A stretch of 64,000 bases of DNA. Origin: Trinickia mobilis (GTDB taxonomy: Bacteria > Pseudomonadota > Gammaproteobacteria > Burkholderiales > Burkholderiaceae). Below are positions 27,971 to 37,853 of this stretch, one piece after another. The notes under the pieces are model-generated. The model was not told where the DNA came from, searched no databases, and worked only from the letters and a program-made list of their open reading frames with translations. How positions within the stretch are numbered: position 1 is the first letter of the stretch; each line of letters starts with the position of its first letter. The position numbers were made by a program, and so were the translations under genes. The stretch lies in NCBI RefSeq assembly GCF_017315705.1, contig NZ_JAFLRF010000008.1, positions 186,001 to 250,000 of the forward strand, given 5' to 3'.

Positions 27971-29203
27971 TCAAATAGAAGCTTCCGCCAAGAGATCCGG
28001 CAATCGAGTCCGCCAGTCCGCGGCCCAGCGCGGCAGGTCGTCCGCAGGCATCGGCCGGGCGATGAAGAATCCCTGCGCTACTTCGCATCGGGTGGTCCGA
28101 ACGAACGTCCAATCCTCGACATTCTCAACGCCCGTTGCGACGGTTCGGATGCCGAGCCGATTGGCGAGCGTGACGCTCGCCTCGACGATCGCTCGCTGCG
28201 ACGCATCGCGCAGCGCGCCTTGCACGAAACTCCTGTCGATCTTCAATTCGTCGAACGGCACGTCGCGAAGCTGCGACAGTGAGGACTGGCGAGTGCCGAA
28301 CTCGTCCATCGAAACGCTCGCACCCTTCAGGCGCAGTCTCGTCAAGACGTCGAGCGACGCCACGCGGTCGCCCGTGAGCCGCGTTTCGGTCACTTCGACC
28401 ACCAGGTCGGACAGCTCGGCGCCGGCGTCCTCCGCGATTCGCGCGACCGCCTCCGGAAATTGCAGTGTCTTCAGGCTGTCCATCGAGCAATTGATGGCGA
28501 TCTTGAAGTGCGGCGAGAACAGCTTCTTCCACTCCTGCGCGCAGGCTAGCGCCGCTTTGAGAAGTCCGTGCGTCAGCTCGTCGATGAACCGATGCTCCTC
28601 GGCAACGCCGATGAAGCAAGCCGGTGCGATCAGGCCCAGCCGGGGGTGCCGCCACCGGACGAGCGCCTCGGCCCCGACGATGGCACCCGTCGCCGTTGCG
28701 ACCTTGGGCTGGTAGTAGTTGACGATCTCGCCGTTTGAAATGGCCGCCTTCAGGTCTTCCGGCGCGAAGTCAAACGCACCGCTATGTTCCGCGGGCTTGC
28801 CCGCGCTCTGAGGCACGCCGCTCAGGCACTCCCGCAACTGTTCCTGGGTCAGCGGCTTCGTCAGCGAACCCAGCACGCGCAGCCCTTGGGCCGATGCGAG
28901 CCGCTCGGCGCTTTTCAAGAGCTGTGGGTTCTCGCCGCTCACCAGCATGAGATTGCCTTCATAGCGCGCTCTCGCAAGCAGCCGTACGAATTCGACGCCG
29001 TCCATTTCCGGCATTTGCAGGTCGCTGCAGACCAGGTCGATCGATTCGCCGCCATCTTCGAGCATCGCGAGCGCTTCCTGCGCGCGCTGGCATGAAAACA
29101 CCTCTTCGAAGCCCAGCTGATTCAGTTGCCGCGACAGCAGCTTCAATGCGAACGGCTCGTCGTCGACGATGAGGACCTTGGTGGCGCGCGCGGGAGTGTT
29201 CAT
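27971..29203 (-). CDS. Response regulator with EAL domain (REC-EAL)
   Basis: A 410-residue two-domain protein. The receiver domain (about 8-130) has acidic residues VDDEP and the phospho-acceptor Asp61 in VCSDLQMP. The EAL domain (about 150-395) is that of cyclic-di-GMP phosphodiesterases, with QPKV, EAL at 179-181, NCS and EVTE. Two catalytic positions look altered: DDFG is DEFG (300-303), and the EGVE motif is TGVE, losing the first Glu (residue 357), which is the proposed general base in RocR. The protein may therefore be a weak enzyme or a binding module. Its start overlaps the stop of the preceding regulator gene (ATGA). Confidence 0.92.
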   Translation of the reverse strand: MNTPARATKVLIVDDEPFALKLLSRQLNQLGFEEVFSCQRAQEALAMLEDGGESIDLVCSDLQMPEMDGVEFVRLLARARYEGNLMLVSGENPQLLKSAERLASAQGLRVLGSLTKPLTQEQLRECLSGVPQSAGKPAEHSGAFDFAPEDLKAAISNGEIVNYYQPKVATATGAIVGAEALVRWRHPRLGLIAPACFIGVAEEHRFIDELTHGLLKAALACAQEWKKLFSPHFKIAINCSMDSLKTLQFPEAVARIAEDAGAELSDLVVEVTETRLTGDRVASLDVLTRLRLKGASVSMDEFGTRQSSLSQLRDVPFDELKIDRSFVQGALRDASQRAIVEASVTLANRLGIRTVATGVENVEDWTFVRTTRCEVAQGFFIARPMPADDLPRWAADWRTRLPDLLAEASI

Positions 29204-30468
29204 GATGTCGGCCGGCCGGCGTTCCTGTGGTCGGCCGGCTTCGCATCGGCGTGGCTCGGCAACGGCATCGCCGATACGCTCGGAGACGCGGCAATGCCGC
29301 CCTCGGGCTGAGTCGATCCATCGACGCTGCCCGGCAGGAACGTCTTGAGCTTATCGAGCAGGATCGCCCGATCGAAGGGTTTGACGAGAAAATCCGCTGC
29401 GCCGGCCGTCAAGCTTTCCATCACGATCGCCTTCTGGCTGTGTCCCGTCGTAATGATCACGGGGATCTCGGCGAATTGTTCGACCGCCTTGAGCCGGCGC
29501 GTGACTTCGACGCCGTTGAGATCGGGCAGCTCCACGTCCATGAACACGAGATCGGGGCGCCGCTTCCACATCATGGCGAGCGCTTCCGCGCCGCTGGCCG
29601 CAAAAGCCAGATCGACCTCTGCGCCGGAAAGCAGCTTGTGCAGCAGCTTGCGCTGGAAATCGTCGTCGTCCACGGCGAGGACCACGGGGCGCATGCGCTC
29701 GGCGAGGCCGCGCATCGTTCGCGCCGCCTCGAGTTGCGGGGCGATGGCGCCGGTCAGGTTCCCGATCACCCGGCGCAGCGCTTCGACCGAAGCCCCCACC
29801 GATCGGAGCTGCTGCCGCAAGTCGGCCGAGGCCGGGGCGGGCTCGCTGTTCGCATCGGACGTCCCGGCCCCGCGGGCCGGTCCGGCCTTGGCATCCGGCG
29901 CCAGACCGAACGCGAAGTCCACCGCGCGCTCGGCGGCAATGGCCGCGGCCGTGGTGTTGTCGATTTCCTGCGCGAACTGCCGCGTGAATTCGGCCAATTT
30001 CGGCTCGAGCGTCGCCATGCGCCGTGCATGGGCAGCGAGTTGTCCGGGCATCACGGCATCGGGCGACAGAGGCTCCAGCAAGCGCACGGCGTGATGCACG
30101 GCCATTCTCAGCCGCGGCGCGTCGTTCGTCACCGGCCAGAACAGCACGTAGTCGTCGAATTGCTGCTTCTTGCAAAGGTCGTAGACGCGCCAGAGATCGT
30201 CCTTGTTGCACAAGATGATCGTCTTGTGCGGGACGGTATGGATGACTTTGCTGAGCCGGTACAGGCCGAGGTAATAGCGCTCGGCTTCTTCGAGCGTATC
30301 GAAGCTGAGAATCAGGATCGACGGCAGATGCTTCTCGAAGTCCGACACCGCGAATTCCGGTTTCGTCGACAAGCGGACGTTGTCGAATTCGTCGGCGAGC
30401 AGACGCGCGACCAGCTCGGCGTCCGCGCTCGCATGGGTGGCTACCAGGATCGAGGGACTGCGTTTCAT
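29200..30468 (-). CDS. Response regulator with C-terminal receiver
   Basis: A 422-residue protein. The N-terminal 125 residues have a receiver-like alpha/beta pattern (ILVATHASADAELVARLLADEF) without a proper acidic pocket. A helical, alanine-rich linker spans about 145-255. The C-terminal receiver (about 262-375) is intact, with VDDDD, phospho-acceptor Asp311 (VFMDVELPD) and Lys363 (FLVKPF). No DNA-binding or enzymatic output is present, so it probably relays phosphate or acts through protein contacts. It lies 3 bases after the hybrid kinase gene and overlaps the REC-EAL gene by 4 bases, forming one operon. Confidence 0.88.
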   Translation of the reverse strand: MKRSPSILVATHASADAELVARLLADEFDNVRLSTKPEFAVSDFEKHLPSILILSFDTLEEAERYYLGLYRLSKVIHTVPHKTIILCNKDDLWRVYDLCKKQQFDDYVLFWPVTNDAPRLRMAVHHAVRLLEPLSPDAVMPGQLAAHARRMATLEPKLAEFTRQFAQEIDNTTAAAIAAERAVDFAFGLAPDAKAGPARGAGTSDANSEPAPASADLRQQLRSVGASVEALRRVIGNLTGAIAPQLEAARTMRGLAERMRPVVLAVDDDDFQRKLLHKLLSGAEVDLAFAASGAEALAMMWKRRPDLVFMDVELPDLNGVEVTRRLKAVEQFAEIPVIITTGHSQKAIVMESLTAGAADFLVKPFDRAILLDKLKTFLPGSVDGSTQPEGGIAASPSVSAMPLPSHADAKPADHRNAGRPTS

Positions 30469-30471
30469 TCG

Positions 30472-33400
30472 TCACGCTCCTGTCATGGTTTGCAATAGCC
30501 GATGCACTTCGTCGCTCACGCCGCTGAAGGCGGTATCGAACTGAGCGACCAGCTCGGAAAGGGGTTCGGCATCGCCTTGTCGCGCGACGTTCTCGAGCCG
30601 GGCACAAAGGTCCCCGAGACCGAGCGCGCCGATCGAGCGCGACGACGATTTCAGCTTGTGCGCGACCGCGGCGACTTCACGAGGCAGGGCTTCCTGCGCG
30701 TGCCGGCGGAGATCGTCCGCGAGGCCGCCGGCGGAGTCCAGATACTCCGTCAGGAGCTCGCTGACGATCTCGGCGTCGTCGCCCACGATGCCCTTCAGAA
30801 CGCCGATGTCCACCGTCGAGGCGGCGGGCGGCGCCAAGGGCGATGCGGCGCTCGGCGACGGCAACGTGTCGGGCGGTGCGATCCAGCGTTCGAGCGCCTG
30901 CTGCAGCAGATTCAGCTTCAGCGGCTTCGTCAGGTAATCGTCGAAGCCCAGTTGCCTGGCCCGGTTGGCTTCTCCCTGAATGGCGTTGGCGGTGAGCGCG
31001 ACGATCGGCATGCGCCGATGCTGGTGCTGCTGCTCCTCGCCGCGGATGGCCTGGGCAAGCTGGTAGCCGTCCATATGCGGCATATGAAGGTCGGTCAGCA
31101 ACAGCGCGTGGCGCCCCGGCTGCCACATGCGCAGCGCTTCCTTGCCGTGGGACGCGATCTCGGCGGCATAGCCGAGCAGCGCCAGTTGTCTCGAGATCAC
31201 CTTCCGGTTGATCGCGTCATCTTCCGCGACGAGGATGATCGAGCCGGCGGCATGCGCAGACCGTTGCGCAGGCTCCGGCATGGCGCTGCGCCCACGCTCG
31301 GCCGGCATGCTGCCGGCCGCGTGCCAGAGCATCGCGCCGCTCGCCATCGCCACGGCATCGAGCAGCGTGCGGCGGCGCAATGCCTGCCTGCCGATGGCAA
31401 TGACGTTCTCGGCATGAGCGGCAGGCGCGAGCGTGTACCCAGCCGTGATCAGAACCTGGCTGAACTGCCGGGGCGCGATGCCGGCCCCGCTCGAATCCGG
31501 CTCGACGCTGCCGCTGCGGCCATCGTGCAGGAGCACCGCTGGCCCGCGCGTGGCCGGCAGCGCGCGCCTCGCGAGGTCGAGATCGCGCAGCACGCCGGCC
31601 GTTGCGCCCGCGCTGTGCAGATAGCTCACGATTTCGGCGCTTTCGTAGTCCGGCGACGCGGCCACCCAGCACGTGACCTCGCTCAGGTCAGGCACATTGC
31701 GCTCCGGCTGCCCCGGCGCCGGCTTCAACGGCAAGCGCACCCTGAAGGTCGAACCCGCACCGGGTTCGCTCGTCACCGAAATGTCGCCGTTCATCAAATC
31801 CACGAGCCGGTGGCAGATTGCCAGGCCCAGGCCAGTGCCGCCGAAGCGGCGCGTGGTCGACGCTTCGGCCTGGCTGAAAGGGCGGAACAATTTCGCGAGC
31901 GTTTCAGGCGACATGCCGATGCCGTTGTCGCGCACTTCGAAATGCACTTCGAGCGGCGCGGCGGCGGCGAGCCGGGCCTGAACCCAGACTTGGCCGCGGT
32001 CGCTCGCGCGGTCGCCGCAAAACTTGATCGCGTTGCCGACGAGGTTGAACAGGATCTGCCGGAGCCGCGTGTCGTCCGAAAGCACGAGAGCCGGCAGGTC
32101 CGGCGAGACGAACGTGCGCAGCGCGACGGCGCGCTGCTCGGCGACCGTGGCAAGCGACATGCATACGCCATCGATCAGGTCTTCCACGCACACCGGTGCG
32201 GACTCGACCTGCAGCTTGCCTGCCTCGATCTTGGAGAAGTCGAGAATGTCGTCGATGAGCTTGAGCAGCGCCGTAGCGGAATCGCGAATCGTGCGGACCA
32301 TGTCTTTCTGATCGCCCGACAGCTCGGAGCGGGTCAGCACTTCGATCATGCCGATCACGCCGTTCATCGGCGTGCGGATCTCGTGGCTCATCATGGCGAG
32401 GAACGCGCTCTTGGCGCGCGAAGCGGCTTCGGCGTCCGAGCGCGCTTGCTCGAGCAGCCGTTGGGCGTTGCGGCTTTCCGTCACGTCGCGCGCGGTCGCA
32501 TACGCGGTGCCGTCGGGCAAGACCACGGCATTCCAGGCCAGCCATCGGACGGAGCCGTCCTTGCATACGAAGCGGACTTCCAGGTGCTCGATCGGCGCTC
32601 CCGAGCGGTGCTCCTGAATCGCCTGGCTCGTGGCTTGCCGATCGACCGGCACGACGAACTCGATGAACGGGCGCGACAACAGCTCGTCCTCGGCCCACCC
32701 CAGCACCTCCGAGAACGCCGGATTGACGCGCCTGAAGTAACCGTCCGACGAGGCAATGCAGATGAGATCCAGGGAAAGCTCGAAGAGCCGGTCGCGCTGA
32801 GCTTCCGCCTCCTTGCGCCCGGTCATGTCGTGCAGCAGCACGATCGCGCCGGGCTCGCCGTCCTCGCCGTCCTCTTCGTAGGGGACCGCCGTCACTTCCA
32901 CGAAGATCTTCGACCCGTCCAGGCGAACCCACGTTTGCTCGGCCGGTTCGGCCACGACGCCGTCGTGAATCCGGCCCTTGGTCCGGTCGCCGACGCCCGG
33001 GCGCTGATCGACATGCACGAAATGGGTGATCGGCCGGCCGAGCAATTCGGCTTCGGACCTCGCGCCCAACGTGGACAGGGCCTTCGGATTGGCAAACGCA
33101 ATGGTTTCGGCGCGCTGCACGAGCACGGCGTATGGCGCGCGCTCGATCAACTGGCGATAGCGTCGCTCGCTGTCCCTGAGCGCTGCGGCTCGCCGTGTGG
33201 TCCGGCGGTCGGTTACCAGGATCAGCGCAGTCAGAAGAACGGCCGCGGCCAGCAGGGAAGCGCTTCGCGTGCGCCACGCCGACAGGTACTCAGCGGTCGA
33301 ATAGCCCACCGCCACCGCGAGGGGGTAGTCTTTGAGCGTTTGATAGCTGATGACCGTGTCGGTGCCGTCGACGCATGACGGCATGCGCAGCGTGCCCGAC

Positions 33401-34161
33401 CGCGAATGCTGAAGCGCACGGCGCAGGGCGTCGTCCGGTGCGAGCGTCCCGCCGAACGAGTTGTCCCGGCCGGCGTGCAGTGCGCGGACCCCGTAATCGT
33501 TTGTGCCGACCACGAACACGATCCCGTTGCTGCCGAGGCGCAGTTCGTTATAAAGCTCGGTGAAGTAGGCCGGTTCGACCGAAACGACGACCACGCCGAG
33601 AAAGCTGCCATCGCGGCCGTCGATGCGCTGCGACAGATGGATCGAGGCTTTCCCGGTACTGCGGCCGATCAGCGGCTTGCCGACCATCAGCGCGGTGCTC
33701 GGGTCGTGCACGTGGATTCGGAAGTGCTCCCGGTCGGAGAGGTCGATCGCCTTGAACCCGGGAAACGTCGAGGCCCGAAGGATGCCATGCGCGTCGATCA
33801 CCGCGACTTGCGCGAACACGTCGAGCTTCAGGATGCCCTTGTCGGCATATTGAGCGAGCGGGACCGCCGCCCCATCGTTGCGCACCTGCAGCGCGACGAA
33901 CGCAGCCACCTGCTCGGCCTCGCGCAGCACTCGGGCGGTATGGGCGGACAGCACATCGGCCAGGGCGGTTGTGCCGGCACGCGCGGTTCGGAGTTCGGAG
34001 CGGGCATCCCAAACCGTCAGCGCGCCCAACGCTATCCACAGGGCCGCGATTACCATCAGGCTTGCCAGCTGCATAGGGGCGAAGCGGCACCACAAAATCG
34101 CAAGCGACCCGCCCGGGCGCCGAGCGGGCGCCAACGGTATTGGCGTTACGTCCATAGGCAT
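30472..34161 (-). CDS. Hybrid sensor histidine kinase (Cache-PAS-PAS-HisKA-REC-Hpt)
   Basis: Membrane sensor of 1229 residues with phosphorelay modules. Helix 1 (about 30-50) and helix 2 (300-318) flank a periplasmic double-Cache region. Two PAS domains follow at about 335-450 and 460-565. HisKA carries His593 (SHEIRTPMNG), and HATPase boxes are at 706-713 (NLVGNAIK) and 774-782 (GGTGLGLAI). A degenerate receiver-like segment (about 828-935) lacks the acceptor Asp. A true receiver has Asp1024 (LLTDLHMP), and an Hpt domain has His1168 (AHKLKSS). The third codon (ATG at 34155) has a better-spaced GGGAG site and may be the true start. It heads an operon with two response regulators. Confidence 0.94.
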   Translation of the reverse strand: MPMDVTPIPLAPARRPGGSLAILWCRFAPMQLASLMVIAALWIALGALTVWDARSELRTARAGTTALADVLSAHTARVLREAEQVAAFVALQVRNDGAAVPLAQYADKGILKLDVFAQVAVIDAHGILRASTFPGFKAIDLSDREHFRIHVHDPSTALMVGKPLIGRSTGKASIHLSQRIDGRDGSFLGVVVVSVEPAYFTELYNELRLGSNGIVFVVGTNDYGVRALHAGRDNSFGGTLAPDDALRRALQHSRSGTLRMPSCVDGTDTVISYQTLKDYPLAVAVGYSTAEYLSAWRTRSASLLAAAVLLTALILVTDRRTTRRAAALRDSERRYRQLIERAPYAVLVQRAETIAFANPKALSTLGARSEAELLGRPITHFVHVDQRPGVGDRTKGRIHDGVVAEPAEQTWVRLDGSKIFVEVTAVPYEEDGEDGEPGAIVLLHDMTGRKEAEAQRDRLFELSLDLICIASSDGYFRRVNPAFSEVLGWAEDELLSRPFIEFVVPVDRQATSQAIQEHRSGAPIEHLEVRFVCKDGSVRWLAWNAVVLPDGTAYATARDVTESRNAQRLLEQARSDAEAASRAKSAFLAMMSHEIRTPMNGVIGMIEVLTRSELSGDQKDMVRTIRDSATALLKLIDDILDFSKIEAGKLQVESAPVCVEDLIDGVCMSLATVAEQRAVALRTFVSPDLPALVLSDDTRLRQILFNLVGNAIKFCGDRASDRGQVWVQARLAAAAPLEVHFEVRDNGIGMSPETLAKLFRPFSQAEASTTRRFGGTGLGLAICHRLVDLMNGDISVTSEPGAGSTFRVRLPLKPAPGQPERNVPDLSEVTCWVAASPDYESAEIVSYLHSAGATAGVLRDLDLARRALPATRGPAVLLHDGRSGSVEPDSSGAGIAPRQFSQVLITAGYTLAPAAHAENVIAIGRQALRRRTLLDAVAMASGAMLWHAAGSMPAERGRSAMPEPAQRSAHAAGSIILVAEDDAINRKVISRQLALLGYAAEIASHGKEALRMWQPGRHALLLTDLHMPHMDGYQLAQAIRGEEQQHQHRRMPIVALTANAIQGEANRARQLGFDDYLTKPLKLNLLQQALERWIAPPDTLPSPSAASPLAPPAASTVDIGVLKGIVGDDAEIVSELLTEYLDSAGGLADDLRRHAQEALPREVAAVAHKLKSSSRSIGALGLGDLCARLENVARQGDAEPLSELVAQFDTAFSGVSDEVHRLLQTMTGA

Positions 34162-34651
34162 GCTCCCAGCCGACAGGCCGTGAAACGAACGGCCGGCACA
34201 TCACGCAGGAGTGGGTGCCGTGGCTGGATTAACGGCGCCGCCCGCCAGTTCTTCGTACGTATTTATCCCGACTGGCGCGAAGCTGTCGGTGGCCGATTTG
34301 TTGCTTGATGGCGGCCCTACGCTTGAGGAGCCGAAAGCAGAACCCTGGATAAGCAGGCGGCGTGGAACGCCCGTTGCTGTGATCTCAATGCCTCCGGGGA
34401 CAGCGGCAGCGACGTCGCGGGCAACGCAGCTTGTCGGCTGCTGCCGTCACTCACGCAGCGGGATGGTCGCGTATGGAGTGATGACCCTTGCCGCCGTCTA
34501 TGGAAGGCAAGCACTCCGACGGCTCAATGGTCCGGTCGCCCTGAAGCAGGTGCGCCATCAGCTCGCCGAATGTCGGGGCAGCGAATGCTGGAGTGCCCCG
34601 ACTTTCTTCAGCGTCTTCTCGAGTGTCTAGCCTCAAAGAAATCAGCGACCT
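34162..34651. other. 490-base intergenic region, no gene recognised
   Basis: Short frames exist on both strands, one of 139 codons on the plus strand and one of 61 on the minus strand. Neither has a recognisable motif or ribosome site. The upstream promoter of the phosphorelay operon should lie near 34165-34260. Confidence 0.35.
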
Positions 34652-35788
34652 CTAGAAGCGCGTCCGAATGCCCACAGTCGCTGCAACTTGATTGCCTGTC
34701 GAGGACTGCGATAAGCCGTTGATATACGCACCCTCGAACGCGGTACCGCCAGCACCGTACGCATGTTGATAGACACCCTCGAGATAGACATCCGTGCGCT
34801 TGCTGAACGAATAGTCCGCCATCAGCGTCACCTGATGCCACTTCGGGTTTGCCGAACCGGTGTCACTGTCGAAGGCACCTTGGGTGAAGGTGTATGCGCC
34901 AGCGAACGAGATCGAAGGGGTCATCGTATAGCGTACGTTGACTTCATAGTTATCGAAGTGCAGGGTGTTGAACGGCTGCAGGATCACGGAGTTCGCACCG
35001 GGCTGCGTATTGTCGAGCAACGTATGCGTCCAGAGCAGGCCGACAATTGTCGGACCGAACGCGTAGTTGCCACCTACTCCCATTACCCGCTGCCGCGCGG
35101 CGGGGAAGCTTACGAAGTCGTTGCTCGTCAGCGCCCCGCTCGCGGTCAAGCCCCCGTTATTGAGCTGGAGGTAGGCGGCCGCTAAATTGATCGGACCGTT
35201 GCTGTAAGTCACACCAGCGCTATAGGCCCGATTGTTCGAAAACGCGCCGGCTGCATTGCTGAAGCCGTACTGCGCCTCACCCTGCAGTCCGTTGTACGTC
35301 GGGCTCACGTACTTGGCGGAGTTGTTGATATAGAACGAATCGTCGACGTTGTCGTTATCGAACGGATGCGCGGCCAAGTTGTTTCCATCCCCGTAGTTCG
35401 CTAGTGCGATCGCCCCAAGATCATCGACCACCGCGTCGTACTGCCGACCGAGCGTCAGCGTTCCATATTTGTCGCTCTGCAGACCGACGTAAGCCTGGCG
35501 GCCGAACATTGTGCCCGAGTAGGTGGTCCGGCCGTTTTGGATGTTAAAGCCGTTTTCGAGTCGGAAGATCGCATGCAGACTGCCGCCGAGGTCTTCGCTG
35601 CCCTTCAGGCCCCATACCTCGTTCGACAGCATGCTGCTTTGTTCCTGCCAGGTGCTGCTGCCACCTTGGTTATTCGTATAGACGATACCCGAGTCGATCA
35701 AGCCATAAAGGGTGACGCTGCTCTGCGCATGAGCCGTCGTAGCAAACACGGACAAAGCTGCCACGCCGACGATAATCTTATTTTTCAC
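34652..35788 (-). CDS. OmpC-like general porin
   Basis: Trimeric outer-membrane porin of the Burkholderia type, 378 residues. The signal peptide (MKNKIIVGVAALSVFATTAHA) is followed by the mature start QSSVTLYGLIDSGIVYT. Typical strand and loop patterns are SNEVWGLKGSEDLGGSLHAIFRLENGF, then MFGRQAYVGL and GTLTLGRQYD, with a C-terminal phenylalanine (VGIRTRF) for Bam recognition. Translation starts at GTG (35788), with GGGAGT about 9 bases upstream. It stands alone between intergenic regions. The solute preference cannot be inferred. Confidence 0.95.
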   Translation of the reverse strand: MKNKIIVGVAALSVFATTAHAQSSVTLYGLIDSGIVYTNNQGGSSTWQEQSSMLSNEVWGLKGSEDLGGSLHAIFRLENGFNIQNGRTTYSGTMFGRQAYVGLQSDKYGTLTLGRQYDAVVDDLGAIALANYGDGNNLAAHPFDNDNVDDSFYINNSAKYVSPTYNGLQGEAQYGFSNAAGAFSNNRAYSAGVTYSNGPINLAAAYLQLNNGGLTASGALTSNDFVSFPAARQRVMGVGGNYAFGPTIVGLLWTHTLLDNTQPGANSVILQPFNTLHFDNYEVNVRYTMTPSISFAGAYTFTQGAFDSDTGSANPKWHQVTLMADYSFSKRTDVYLEGVYQHAYGAGGTAFEGAYINGLSQSSTGNQVAATVGIRTRF

Positions 35789-35919
35789 TTACTGTTACTC
35801 CCGAATTGCCCTAAACGATTGAATAGGGGCGCGCTTCGCCCCTCCATGGAACTCGACAATTTTATGGAGAGTCCCACCGAGATTCACCGAAAAAGTTTCA
35901 CTCTTCCCGCAAAATTCGC

Positions 35920-36378
35920 GTAAAAAATAGGTTCGAGAGGACAGGGTTCGGCGCGGAAAACAACAGCCGCGAGATCGCGCTCATGCGCGAGAACTGCGTC
36001 CGAGCGTCCGCTTCACGGTCCGCGTTCATCAGGGATGAGGACCTCTGCGAGCACGTCCGCGCAAACGTGAGTGCTCGCCAGGATCCCGCCCCGCTCCGCC
36101 GGCGCTCAAGCATATGACGGCGGAGAGACCAGGTACCCGGCGCAATTCCAGCGGCCGTAATACTCGATCTTGCGCAGCACTTCGCGCGTGTCCGGGCCAC
36201 CGGCGCCCACGAGCACCGGTAGTCTTTCCCCGACGACATCGAAAGTCCCCACGCCCCCACCGAAGCCTGGCGCGGCTCGATGCATGCCGAGGCGTCGCCA
36301 CGTGCCGATAGATCCGGCCGGCACACAGAAACGGCCGCTGAGGGGGACACCCTTGCCCAGCTGATCTCTCAGGACCAT
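35920..36378 (-). pseudogene. Dihydrodipicolinate synthase-family (DapA/NanA) remnant
   Basis: Two frames on the minus strand each match part of this family. VVGERLPVLVGAGGPDTREVL then GYLVSPPSYA correspond to the central strand region, and LMNADREADARTQF then LLFSAPNPVLSNLF correspond to the C-terminal helix with its PNP motif. The catalytic Lys and Tyr regions are missing, and at least one frameshift separates the pieces. About half of a normal 300-codon gene remains, so it is a dead aldolase/synthase gene. Confidence 0.7.
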
Positions 36379-36900
36379 GTCCTGCTCGGTCAGGACGGCG
36401 CCACCCGCGCGGCGCGGACCCGTCCAGCGCGAGTGTCAGGCTCTGCCACCAAAATGAATTTGCGCCCGCGCCCTGCCGATGGCCTCACCCCTGCTTATTC
36501 TGCAAGCGCTTCAGTCGCAGGCCAACATCCTACAGCCCGCATTTCGAAACGGGCCGTGACTGACTTTATTCCTTAGGATCACTTACAGCCGCGCGTAGCG
36601 TGTAGATTTACCGATCCATTCACAGCGCTCCAGAGCCGAAGTGGGCTATCGGGAGGCCGCTCTCAAGAACGTACATGGTTGCCTGAAGCTCGTCCCGAAC
36701 CGGCGTTCAAGTGTCGCTGATCTGTCCGTGTATTCACAGGCAACACAATGCTGTTGCCAGGCGATTGAATGAGCGTCCGAGGAAGACCCTGAACTACGAA
36801 GCGCCAGCCGAACGATTTCAGCAAACCATTGCATCCACCGGTTGAATCCGCAGGCGTGGAGCAGACGTTCGCGGATGTCAGTCGGCAAACTAACGACGCA
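36379..36900. other. 520-base region with no recognisable gene
   Basis: It lies between the DapA-family remnant and the DUF3313 lipoprotein gene. The minus-strand frame of 80 codons (36646-36888) has no ribosome site and no family resemblance. It is probably more decayed sequence. Confidence 0.35.
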
Positions 36901-37587
36901 TTACGAGGCCGGGGTGCCTGACCTGAATTCCTTCAGGCGTTTGGCCGTCAGTTCCGCCCAATAGTCCATCACATTCTCTGCGTCGCCCCATTTCCAGACA
37001 CCTGCATTCTTGATGCTCATTCCGCCGGCGCGGCCGTCCACCGCTTCGGCGAGAATCTGCCCGGTTCCACCGTCCTTGATCTCGCCTTCGCTCTGCGCCG
37101 ACCCGACGAAGGCATAGCTGTCCGTCGCGACGCTCTGCGCCGCATTTAGCAACCGGGCCTGCGGGATGACCACGGAGAAGGTGCGCAGTCCCGGCGTCGC
37201 GGTTGTCACTTTAGTCAGGGCGGCGCGGACGACCAGGACTTGCGGGCCTGGCTGTTCGACGATCGGCAGCACTTCCGATAGGTGCGTCTTCAACGTGTTG
37301 TAGTAATACGTCGACAATACCTGCTCATCCTTCGGGTCGACATGTGCGTCGGCATCCGTGATGAACGCCACCGGTTCGATGAAGATTCCGGTGTAGGAAT
37401 TCCAATTTGTATTCGGATTGACGTAGCGAAGCCGCACCTGGCCTTCCTTGCCCGGCTGCAGCAGGGAATAATCGCTCAGAAACCCTGATTTCGGCGCCTT
37501 TTCGATGTCTGAAAGCGGTTGTTGGGTTGTGACAGCGCAGGCGGCCAATGCGATCATGGCCAGCAGAGGACATATGCTCTTCATCAT
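36901..37587 (-). CDS. DUF3313-type lipoprotein
   Basis: Predicted membrane-anchored lipoprotein of 228 residues. From the tandem ATGs at 37587/37584 the signal peptide is MMKSICPLLAMIALAAC, ending in a good lipobox with the Cys at residue 17. An upstream ATG would add 22 non-signal residues and is rejected. The mature protein carries DUF3313-like features (SGFLSDYSLLQPG, then IFIEPVAF and the WKWGDAENVMDYWAELTAKRL tail). Members are of unknown function, probably facing the periplasm. The GAGTGAGG stretch just before the start can serve as a ribosome site. Confidence 0.85.
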   Translation of the reverse strand: MMKSICPLLAMIALAACAVTTQQPLSDIEKAPKSGFLSDYSLLQPGKEGQVRLRYVNPNTNWNSYTGIFIEPVAFITDADAHVDPKDEQVLSTYYYNTLKTHLSEVLPIVEQPGPQVLVVRAALTKVTTATPGLRTFSVVIPQARLLNAAQSVATDSYAFVGSAQSEGEIKDGGTGQILAEAVDGRAGGMSIKNAGVWKWGDAENVMDYWAELTAKRLKEFRSGTPAS

Positions 37588-37757
37588 CGCCTCACTCTCC
37601 GTTCCGCCCGCCCGCGCGAGCACATATTCGCCGATCCGCATGCGCCTTGGCACGCGGCAGCAGCCCCTCTTTTACTCATGTCAATATTGGCAGTCACGTC
37701 AGTCGAAGGCCATTGGACTTTGGTCTTATACCGGTCCTTTACTCTTTCGCGGAGTTC

Positions 37758-37820
37758 GCGCGCATCGAGTACGTTGAATGTGTGACCGGCGTTCAGCACG
37801 AGTTCGTACGTCGGCAGCAT
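37758..37820 (-). pseudogene. Possible glyQ-like fragment
   Basis: The minus strand encodes LPTYELVLNAGHTFNVLDAR, which resembles the LPAYDYVLKASHTFNLLDAR stretch of the glycyl-tRNA synthetase alpha chain, but the following residues diverge at once. Only about 20 codons match, so this may be a tiny translocated scar or coincidence. Confidence 0.3.
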
Positions 37821-37853
37821 GGATCGCCCCGCGGCAAGACACACGTTTTCGCT

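Noticed and set aside
29227-30498. 423-codon plus-strand frame opposite the response regulator
   Set aside because: Shadow of the minus-strand response-regulator gene, with low-complexity translation.
30502-33378. 958-codon open frame on the plus strand
   Set aside because: It is the mirror of the hybrid kinase gene in GC-rich sequence. The translation is arginine-, histidine- and glycine-rich with no family match and no ribosome site.
34211-34630. 139-codon plus-strand frame between the kinase and porin
   Set aside because: No ribosome site, no recognised family and unusual composition; treated as non-coding.
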